A DNA stretch of 60,000 bases from Lineus longissimus (Eukaryota; Nemertea; Pilidiophora; Heteronemertea; Lineidae): the NCBI RefSeq assembly GCF_910592395.1, contig NC_088319.1:17424001-17484000 (forward strand). Reading direction: 5' to 3'. This document shows, piece after piece, positions 52,632 through 60,000 of this stretch. Position 1 is the first letter of the stretch. Each line of letters begins with the position of its first letter. Both the position numbers and the translations under genes were made by a program. Under the pieces are notes generated by a model. The model worked only from the letters and a program-made list of their open reading frames with translations, was not told the origin of the DNA and searched no databases.

Positions 52632-52672
52632 GACTGTGAAGGAATAGTCGTCCTATGACTATCCTCACAGTC
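52632..52672. repeat. Strong short hairpin
   Basis: GACTGTGAAGGAATAGTC and GACTATCCTCACAGTC pair with a 2-base bulge around a 7-base loop. The stem is too short for a typical animal pre-miRNA. Confidence 0.5.
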
Positions 52673-54289
52673 TGGAACGGAAATCTACCTAAAATGGGTG
52701 AAAACCGGTGTTCTAAGAAACCAGCAATATGATTGGCCAGATACTTTATCATGTGACTAAACAAATTGGCACGTGATAAAGCATCAACACCAGTTACATC
52801 GTTAAAAAAAATATTTGCAGAAGCGTTCGAAAAACATTTTGTTCTGAAGCAGAGGCCTGGAGATCACCGACCTTGTTTCGTGTTGTCTAAGCCGATATTG
52901 CCCTATCAACCTCTTGGGAACTTGATCAATGGTACACGTGGCTCAGTTTTAGATTTGATTTATCATGAGTTTTAATGTATTCATCGAAATACCTGTTGAC
53001 ACGTCAACTTTTTAAATGCTCACACTTTTAGATAATCTGAAGGTGTCATCCTTCGAATAGTTTAAAGTCCCTAATGGGTTAACATACATCTGTTACGGGA
53101 GTCCTAGTCTCCCCAATGTGCGGAAAAAATCAAAATATTCAAACGGATGGATCCCCAATTTGAATTATGTGTATCGTCTCCAAGAGTAGCAAGGAGAAAA
53201 GTGATTCGATCTGTGCTTTTGCTGTTAATTACAGGGAGTTGAACTGATCAGTGCCCATTCCGGCAAACTGTAAATCTTTGATAGATCCATGTTAGGTATT
53301 TGAAAGAGCAGGCAAATTTACCTGAGGAAAACGCCATGCTTAATAAAAACCCAGAGGGATGTAACAAATAAGCTTGACTTACCATTGGAGTTGAAATTTT
53401 TTCGAAGTTGCACTTTTTTATACCACAGTGAATTTGCCAATGATGGTACGGTTATGATAATGTTCACAGCATTCTGGCAAACTAAAGGTGGACTTTTAAG
53501 TTGAAGGATCCATCCTTACAAGTTGCATAGCGGATTGAGCATCTAAAATAGGTCACGGCAAATCATGTTATTGGTTGTGGCAGCGATGACGTCAGAAAGA
53601 CATGTGCAATAACGTCACAATAAGAAACCAAGCAGACCACACCAGCAATTAGTCTTCTGTGGCTATAATTAAATTGATTTAAAGGATGTAGGTAATACAT
53701 GGATTTGAAATGCACTGAGGATTATTACAAAATACCAATATTTTCAACATACCTTTCCCCATAAATCCACCAATACCCATTGTTTGTTTTATAAAAAGAA
53801 TTTTTTGGATTCAGAGTAAACTTTGTGCAACTATTGTAAATTTAGCAGTAGATGCATTATTTGCAAGAATCCCCAGTATGTTATCTGGATGCTAACGACA
53901 AGCATAGCTTTTATGATGATATTCATCACTGATGATAAAAGCATTGAAAGCATGACAGCATACTAGTCAAGTAACCTCACACCCAGGATATGCATCTCTG
54001 TGAAATGCATTACATCTGTGTGTTTCATAACATTGTCACATTAATCTTTATGCTGGACATTATTACTGAAAGAGTTCCGTATTGCTAGGGTTTTCGCAAA
54101 AATAGTAATTCTCCATATTTCCCGTTGTGGAATTCATTTAAATACTGTACATGCTTATAGAGTAGTAACGCTAAGCGTCCAATTACTACCAAATTTTGAA
54201 AATAAATTGCGCAATAAATAAAATATAAATATATTCATAAAGGAGAGCACATGTTGCACACACTTTCCATTTATGAGCGTTTACCAAGT

Positions 54290-54390
54290 GTTCGAACCCA
54301 CGCCTCTTTGAGCTATAAACACGGCCCCACTGTCCGCGACCTTTGACAAAATACACTGCTAGACAATGCTTGACACAGTTCGCCAAGTGA
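54290..54390 (-). mobile_element. Possible tRNA-derived SINE remnant downstream of NR0B
   Basis: On the minus strand a box-A-like stretch (TGGCGAACTGTGTCAAGCA, 54385-54367) is followed by a box-B-like GGGTTCGAAC at 54299-54290. The spacing is longer than in a tRNA, so this would be a degenerate SINE, possibly with an insertion. It lies 0.5 kb below the NR0B stop codon in the same orientation and may be in its 3' untranslated region. I saw no AATAAA on the minus strand within about 0.87 kb of the stop, so the transcript end is unknown. Confidence 0.3.
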
Positions 54391-54867
54391 ACCACTTTGA
54401 AGCGACTTAACTTTCTTCTTATATCACAAAACAACACCATGATAATGCTCTAAGAGCAACAAGTCCATGTATGTTCGAATCAGGAGAGTTTTAGCAGGAA
54501 TGTAAAGATATAGTCTTGAAAGTTGTCCAGGCAATCATCCCGTCGTGCCAGTTGAGAAGTTAAAGCAAGACCAGTATGGTCAGTGAAGACTAGAAGTCAG
54601 TTCAAGGTCTAACCACAGAACCATATCAAGTTTGTTCACATTTCCTGGCAAGTCTCGCAAAGAACAGAAACGAGATCCAACCAGTCAAGAGTGAACCACC
54701 TGTGCGAGATTTCATCGAGATCAAAAGTCACATGGTGCGAAGTCACGTAGCGACGAGAGTTCGAACGAGATCCTATCGTAACTTTCGACCAGTAGCCAAA
54801 GTTGTGCCAAATGCTCTTTTGAAGAGGAATATTTGGCAAATAAAGCGTTCTTAGCTGAATCAGTGGA

Positions 54868-55109
54868 CTAGACCGACTTCAGCATCTCCTTCAATAAGAC
54901 CGTGACGTCAGTGTCGCCAGTGATATGCTTACAGAATAAATTCTCCATCATTTTGTCGTCTATGCTGTATAAGACCGGGAGCGACATGAGAAGTTTGGCG
55001 TAGCGCATGACGTCATCGGGTCGCGTGACCTGCACGTGCTGCTGGAGACACTCCTGCACCTGCTGTCGGACACTGTCCACTATTTCTGGTTTTTCGAGAA
55101 ACCCAGCAT
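54868..55109 (-). CDS. NR0B: NR0B coding exon 3 (C-terminal part of the ligand-binding domain with AF-2)
   Basis: The acceptor is TCTTTGCAG|ATGCTGG. The exon completes codon 457 (Asp) and runs to TAG at 54870-54868. It encodes helices 9-12, including the RYAKLLMSLP segment, which resembles helix 10/11 of the NR2/NR5/NR0 groups, and the AF-2 core LLKEML. Its 242-bp length is very close to the 245-bp second exon I recall for human DAX-1, with the intron at the same place after the Val-Leu-Phe segment. Confidence 0.88.
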
Positions 55110-57991
55110 CTGCAAAGACAAGATATTATGGGAGATAAGTCAACGTTATCTTGAAGCCAAAGGAAAGGGTTTGGGAATGATTGAAACCTGATTATGATAT
55201 ATCATTGCTCTGAAAAGTAATACCGGGAGAGTAGGCATGGTCGAGAAAGATTTGAACATTTCTCTTTAAATCCATGGGCTGCACTTGGTATTTCACCTGG
55301 CAATTGCGTCTGCAATTGTATGCTGTTTTCCATTGGTTCAAGCAAAAAACCGAGGTCACCGAACTGGGATCATTATGCACATAATATTAGCCATGACACT
55401 CGTTGCCATGGCTGCGCTTTTTTTTAAATTATTGATTAATCATGGTCCCATATGAATAGGTTGGAGACTAATTATGCATGAGTGAAATAGTATGGCCCAG
55501 ACAGTGCATAATGCATAGCTTAATATAACCATTCATCAATCAACAACGGTGGATAAAAAACCTTGCCAGGCGTCCTTTAGCTGGCATTGTGAGCACATTC
55601 TGAGAGTGTTCCAATTCCATGTCAAAGCCAAAGGAAGGTTCCTAATATCATGGGGCATTGGCTGTCAAAAACTTTCGGCTAGACGACACCGGTTGGCACA
55701 AAGAGGTTGTTTTTGAAATATACTTCTGTTTCCAAAAACCGCTCAATTTCGGCATAAGAAAGGTTTTCTATTTGGTTTCAAAGACGGTACCCTTCACCTT
55801 ACCCCTTGGTGTGGAAGGTGAGAAAGTCCCAGGGCGAAGGAAGTAGTGGAACAGTCTGGAACTTAGACCTTTCATCTGCATGGTGTTAATAGACCGAGGC
55901 GAGAAGTGAGTGTGGTGCGTAGGCGCACGTCATGAATAGAAGATTCTAGTTTCATTCTAAAAGCTTGTTGGTGAAGATAGTGTGAAGACACGAGGTCACT
56001 CGGGGTGCGGGGGGGGGGCATCATCACCATATTCATAGTTACACCTTGGTTCGATTTATACAGCATGTGAAAATAATAGACCGGAGCCAAGGGCTGATAT
56101 TTCCCTGAACCTGGAAATGCCGGATTAAGTTTTGTCTTTGCCGTTTTCGAAAACACACCAGATTATGTTTTTAGATACAGCCTAACTCTCTTTGCTATTT
56201 TCTGAAACATTCATTGGGGTTATCGCCAATACGTACATCAAACCTGGCGTTGTCCATGTGAAGTTTTGTTTTTAGCGAAACTCGGCCTATGATGTTGTGC
56301 AAGATGTCCATGAAGATAAGAAATAAAGAAAGTCACTTACCACATTGAAAAAGCACTGCTATCCGTAACATCAGATATTCTTTAGCGTCTAGATTAAGGG
56401 TCTGGTACTTCCTTATTAATGAGAGAACCATCTCCACTGACTTCACGGTCGGGACGCTAGGGGGCGGTGGCGTCTGCGAGTCTGCTGAACCGTCTTTATT
56501 ATCTGGACTGACCACAAAGTGGAAATTGTTCTCTGCCATATAGAGTAATAAAACCCGTGACCAGGATGACAGAAGAAGCGTCACCTTATCATTTTGGGTC
56601 AAGTTCTTAAATTCGGGGATCGATTCTGAGAATTGCACAATTTTCATCAACCAGTCCGACACGCGTGCGCTCACCGGTAACAGATTTTTCTTGGCTAGTG
56701 TGACTTTAGTGTAATGTGCTGTATTGCCTTGTGACTGTTCTTTCTGTGCTCGTGGTGACTCCTGTCCCCCGGTCCGCGAGAGGAGCTCTCTCAGGTACTG
56801 CGTATCCGCGATGGCAATGTTAAAGCACCCATGACTGCCGTTTTGAACAGGTTCAGGTGTCGGCGGTGATGACGATCCCGACACCGAGATGGGAGTGGAA
56901 TTTCTCCGACAGGATAAGTCCATTGGTTCGTCTTGTTCCGAGTCAGTGTAAACACCACTGTCAGTGTCTGTCTTATCCGGAGTCAGAGCTTCCCGGGTCG
57001 TAGTCAGTGACAGAGGAAATGACTGAGTGTCCATACTCTCCACCGAATCACGGTGCTCCCGCCGCTCCACATGCGCCAGTGGCTCCTCCCGTGTGGCTTC
57101 AACCCGGGGTGCTTCAAGCCGTCCGGGGGAACTCCGTTGATAGCTACCAGCTTCGTAGACTTGTGTCTGTTGTTGCGCTTGCTGTACTTGTTGCGCCCTG
57201 GCGAGCCGAACCTGCTCCAAGTATCGTTGGTTGGCCAGATCTGTGTCCACTTGGTGGTGATGGTGGGTGTGGTGTCGTATGAACTTCCGCTCCCGATCAT
57301 TGTCGAGAACATGTTTCACGGGTTTGATATCCTCAGAATGTCCTAAAGGGCTACTGATGGTGTGAGAGAGAGACACCGGCGTTCTGAAGTGACCTGTCAT
57401 CTGTATCAGCTGTGGAGGCGGTCGGTAGTCCGGCCGGAGAAGTGGTGGCCCATCAGGGCTCGCCCGTGCAGAGTGGATTCCGCTCGGGACCTTCCCGTGG
57501 AGTGCATTGTACAGATGAGACGGTACTCGACTCTGGATGGGCGCAGTTTGGTAGGGACTATCACACAAGTCATGGTGACCTCCGTGCTGGAGTTTCCCCT
57601 TGTGAAGCAGAGAGGAGAGGATGTTACCATTGGCAGCGGGCAGTTCGGCTCGGCAATCTTTTTCCTGACTGTACATCTTCAACACTGTACCGAAGTCCTC
57701 TGTAACGACAGAAATAATGGAACATGAGTTTCAGACAATATCACGTATTCATACCATGATCTAAAGTTGGACTGAAAAATATCTGAAAATTACAAGTTAT
57801 TAAAAATCAAGACAAAACTTCGGTAAAGTCCGTGACAACAGCAGAAATGGCCATTTGCAATGAAATGTGACCTTTGAAAGGAATTCCCGAAACAATCCAA
57901 AATACAAGTCAAGATACGAAAAAGAGCAGGAGTGTGCAAAACAACGCATTCCACAAAAATCAATCCGCGAGCGAGGCTTACCGAGATGCAT
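54868..57991 (-). CDS. NR0B: NR0B-type (DAX-1/SHP-like) orphan nuclear receptor, three coding exons
   Basis: Predicted transcriptional co-regulator, acting in the nucleus by dimerising with other nuclear receptors. Coding exons are 57991-57982, 57699-56341 and 55109-54868 (10 + 1359 + 242 = 1611 bases, 536 residues plus TAG). Both introns are phase 1 with GT-AG ends, and the reading frame stays open across both joins. Residues 1-340 are low-complexity and hold an LxxLL box at 31-35 (LSSLL), a His run at 145-153, a Gln-rich stretch at 174-183, PMDLS at 262-266 and LRELL at 306-310. Residues 340-536 are a ligand-binding domain with the helix 3-5 signature at 370-389 and the AF-2 core LLKEML at 528-533. 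There are too few cysteines for a C4 zinc-finger DNA-binding domain, which is the hallmark of NR0B. DAX-1 is about 470 residues and SHP about 260, so this one is long. The start ATG has A at -3. Alternative reading: an NR2/NR5/NR6 receptor whose DNA-binding exon lies elsewhere; the TATA promoter beside exon 1 argues against this. Confidence 0.85.
55110..56340 (-). other. NR0B intron 2
   Basis: A 1231-bp GT-AG intron in phase 1, placed inside the ligand-binding domain. It contains a G10 run (C10 on the transcript strand) at 56009-56018. I recognise no other element or coding segment in it. Confidence 0.8.
56341..57699 (-). CDS. NR0B: NR0B coding exon 2 (N-terminal region and first part of the ligand-binding domain)
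   Basis: The acceptor is TTACAG|AGGAC after a pyrimidine-rich stretch, and the donor is CAATGTG|GTAAGTG. The exon covers residues 4-457. It holds both LxxLL boxes, the PMDLS motif, Pro/Ser/Thr-rich linkers, the His and Gln runs, and ligand-binding-domain helices up to the Val-Leu-Phe-Gln-Cys segment. A Pro run (PPPPS) sits in the loop after helix 5/6. Reading straight through the donor gives a false short C-terminus (Gly-Lys-stop), so the splice is needed. Confidence 0.88.
57700..57981 (-). other. NR0B intron 1
   Basis: A 282-bp GT-AG intron in phase 1. It contains TGACCTTTGA at 57868-57877; the reverse complement, TCAAAGGTCA, is an HNF4/RXR-type half site. No other gene is visible in it. 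Confidence 0.75.
57982..57991 (-). CDS. NR0B: NR0B coding exon 1 (start codon, 10 coding bases)
   Basis: The exon encodes Met-His-Leu and the first base of Glu4, then breaks at CTCG|GTAAGC. The context ACTTCACCATGC has A at -3 and C at -1. Joining to 57699 restores an open frame directly into Asp-Phe-Gly and the LxxLL region. Exon 2 in-frame Met12 would be the next possible start if this exon were not used. The position is supported by a TATA/Inr promoter about 120-150 bp upstream. Confidence 0.75.
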
Positions 57992-58108
57992 GGTGAAGTT
58001 CTCTTCACTTTACAATTGGTGAGAGAAAGATCGATATGAGAATTAAGAGAGCAGACGATACCAGACGATACCAGACGACTGTATTGATTAATCTCCAGCA
58101 GCAGAATT
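57992..58108 (-). other. NR0B 5' untranslated region with three 10-bp repeats
   Basis: Predicted leader of about 117 bases between the Inr adenine (58108) and the start codon. At 58051-58080 the plus strand shows three near-identical 10-mers in tandem (gcagacgata, ccagacgata, ccagacgact). The transcript start is inferred from the TATA and Inr spacing, not shown directly. Confidence 0.5.
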
Positions 58109-58141
58109 GACTATCTCATTCGGTCCTGCCTTATATATATA
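58104..58141 (-). promoter_or_regulatory. TATA box and initiator of the NR0B gene
   Basis: On the minus strand TATATATATAAG runs from 58141 to 58130. TCAATTC at 58110-58104 fits the initiator consensus YYANWYY, with the adenine at 58108, about 29-33 bases below the TATA box. The arrangement points at the Met-His-Leu exon 120 bp further on. Confidence 0.65.
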
Positions 58142-58247
58142 GTCTCGACACCAAGAATCCTTCGCCAGCCAATGAGAGCAGGCCTAGATGATCCCCACAT
58201 GAGTTTGCCCAGCAACCTTCATTGTAAACGGAACTCGTGCCCAGTCT

Positions 58248-58256
58248 TCAAGGCCA
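58248..58256 (+). promoter_or_regulatory. NR5A (SF-1/LRH-1/FTZ-F1)-type response element
   Basis: TCAAGGCCA matches the monomeric NR5A consensus YCAAGGYCR at every position. It lies about 140 bp upstream of the predicted NR0B start, on the strand opposite to the gene. In vertebrates SF-1 acts on DAX-1 and LRH-1 on SHP through such sites; use here is an inference. Confidence 0.5.
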
Positions 58257-60000
58257 TACATCACAGTGCCTTTTAGGAACATAGTAGTGGCCTGTAAGCG
58301 AGCTTGATTAAGGACCCTGCAAAGTCCAAATGCTAAATAAGTTATCGCCAATAGAAACCATGACGACATCGTTTTTGTTGTGAAAGTGACGAGCACTGCC
58401 TTCCGAAGGTCAGACTATGAGAAGTTATCAAACATCACATAAAGATATCAGTTTGTTCACCTCAAAGATGCTGCTGAGTCACCCCAGGTTGTTCACTCCA
58501 GTATTTCCCCGAATAGTCGTATAAATCACCCAGATATAGGCCTACACATATTATTCACAAATACAAAACATATTGAGCGTGTGATGGGGTCATCTTGTTC
58601 TTAGTTGCAATCATCGCCGCTAGGGGGAAAACTTGTCAGCTCCCGCGCGCTAACTGTCGATTAGCTTAGTTTCGAATGACAAATTTCGACCGTGGACCAC
58701 AGATATCACTGTCGGAAATGACTATTGTAGCTGACTTTTCACGCCGCTTTGAATATCAAGCTAAAATCTCCTGCCTCAGTATTGCCATTGCAAATTGCGG
58801 GCAAAACCGCCCGCCACGGTCGAGGGGAACAGTCACCCAGAGTGTCTCAACCCAACACAGCTGTCGCCTTTAATGACTGAATAGTATCTCACAATACGTG
58901 TGCCTATCAAAATATATATCAATCGTGTCGACTGTTTGTATCTGCAACGTATGCATAAATCGTTTTATATGCTGACAATAATCTGGCTGTGGCATGGAAA
59001 ATAGGCCTACTGCATGTCTGAGAGAGGACAATTGGAAATTAGCTCATGTCGGGCATTAGACAGACGCGTAAAAATCATCTGATGCATGTCTCTTCGGCAT
59101 TGTCAACATCAACAAACAGAGCTTATTCGATAGACTACATGCAGTAATATTTATACACATAATGTGTACGACTTTCTAATTCTTTTCGTTTCTGGATACA
59201 TGAAACCTTGGACCGAAATATTCTTTGCTTAAAGCCCGAACCGGTTTTCAAAAGAGAACTCGACTTTCGATGCTACCCGCCTGCCTCACTATTCATTACA
59301 TGTAATTGTTTATAAGACTCTCTAATGACGTGAGTAGGCCTCCCCATTCAATCGTAATAAAAAATGTAAACATTTTAACCAGTGTCATTGAGATAAGTAT
59401 CTTCAATAATAGATACACGTAACCACTTAATTAGCAGAGTCCCATATCAAATGAAACATAGTGGCCGTAAATTAAAGAGTTATATAATTGATTGTTCTGT
59501 GCAAATCAACTCCAATTGTATACTGGTGAAATGCCAGTTAAACCAACTTGTCAATCGTTTTGCAGCGTCCGTGATGGTCAAAATGCCTAGAAGGCCCCCT
59601 TGAAGTTAAATTCAGCATGTACCCCTATATTTTATACTAAATCGAGTCTAATTATACATTAAAAATGAATATGCTTTGCGGACGCGTTGAGCGTGGTCAA
59701 AAGTAGAAGTGTTTCACCCCTGCTGAAGTTATACCGACATGGTTATTTTGAAAACTATTAATCGAGCCATTTAATGCCATCATCAACTTGACAGATATTA
59801 CCGACTTAATAATCATGAAAGAAAACGTAATCATTTGTACTCCGACTACGAATTAATAAAGCTAATTCGACCAGGATGTACAGCTTAATCGGTAGAGGTG
59901 CACATGTTACTCATTAGGTGTCGGTCGGTCTCCATATCCAAATGTATTTTGAGTAAGCAAAAACGCATTCAACCTATAAAATCTTATATTCCCTCCTGCC
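58257..60000. other. Upstream flank of NR0B
   Basis: No exon or DNA-binding-domain coding sequence was found here on the minus strand, which supports a receptor without zinc fingers. Two TAGGCCTA palindromes (58537 and 59002) and the CTCF-like site are present. Confidence 0.5.
58617..58629 (+). promoter_or_regulatory. CTCF-like site upstream of NR0B
   Basis: CCGCTAGGGGGAA agrees with the CTCF core CCASYAGRKGGCR at about 11 of 13 positions. It is 0.5 kb upstream of the promoter. One weak match of this length could occur by chance. Confidence 0.25.

Larger units (their letters stand above)
49897..54289. other. Gene-poor stretch downstream of NR0B
   Basis: Contains an 11-bp tandem repeat (GAGTAGGTACGAGTAGGTAC, about 50077-50096), the motif cluster at 51.2 kb, the ETS-CRE pair and hairpin at 52.5-52.7 kb, and a CRE at 53587-53594. 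No coding sequence was recognised. The NR0B 3' untranslated region may extend into its right end. Confidence 0.5.

Noticed and set aside
52632-52672. microRNA precursor
   Set aside because: The stem is only about 16-18 bp and does not extend to the length expected for Drosha processing.
57674-57685. Start of the NR0B protein inside exon 2
   Set aside because: A start at Met12 is possible, but the upstream ATG has a good context, the frame is kept through a consensus intron, and the promoter points to exon 1.
57007-57727. Plus-strand frames opposite NR0B exon 2
   Set aside because: Shadows of the GC-richer coding exon; the minus strand encodes a clear ligand-binding domain.

Overview
This is a piece of an animal nuclear genome, most likely from a marine invertebrate. 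The sequence is AT-rich and gene-poor, shows GT-AG introns with metazoan splice consensus, and is littered with LINE tails, tRNA-derived SINEs and fold-back or MITE-like DNA elements. I cannot assign a phylum. An over-represented palindrome (TAGGCCTA) and the repeat types would fit many marine deuterostomes or lophotrochozoans.

Only one protein-coding gene is convincingly supported. It lies on the minus strand near the right end (transcript about 58108 down to below 54868). It has a TATA/Inr promoter, a first coding exon of only 10 coding bases (Met-His-Leu plus one base), a 1359-bp second exon and a 242-bp third exon. Joined, they encode 536 residues. The C-terminal 200 residues form a nuclear-receptor ligand-binding domain with an intact AF-2 helix. 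The rest carries LxxLL motifs but no C4 zinc-finger DNA-binding domain. The architecture, the N-terminal ILSSLL motif and a phase-1 intron at the position I recall for DAX-1/SHP identify it as an NR0B receptor. It also carries a Pro-Met-Asp-Leu-Ser CtBP-docking motif. A perfect NR5A-type site (TCAAGGCCA) lies about 140 bp upstream of the predicted start, which suggests the NR5A-NR0B feedback known from vertebrates.

Layout. 1-3280: no gene seen. 3284-3476: LINE tail. 3480-19470: no gene seen. 19471-20550: pogo-like MITE, then an inverted-repeat element with a nested tRNA-like SINE. 20.5-43 kb: gene-poor, with a possible LINE tail (24.1 kb), a CCAAT-bearing hairpin (25.6 kb), a MITE (27.1 kb), motif-dense candidate regulatory islands (30.4, 39.3 and 41.4 kb) and a small transposon-like hairpin (37.1 kb). 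43.0-47.7 kb: a repeat-rich block with a fold-back element, degenerate tandem repeats, a 130-bp hairpin, a regular 42-bp array of near-palindromes, a second SINE and a second copy of the 20-kb element. 49.2-49.9 kb: clear 5'-truncated LINE with a TTTGAA-type tail. 51.2-51.3 kb: ETS/E-box, CRE and RFX sites. 54.9-58.3 kb: the NR0B gene and its promoter. 58.3-60 kb: upstream flank.

All calls come from reading the sequence; no alignments or searches were run. Small exons of other genes could be hidden in the gene-poor stretches.
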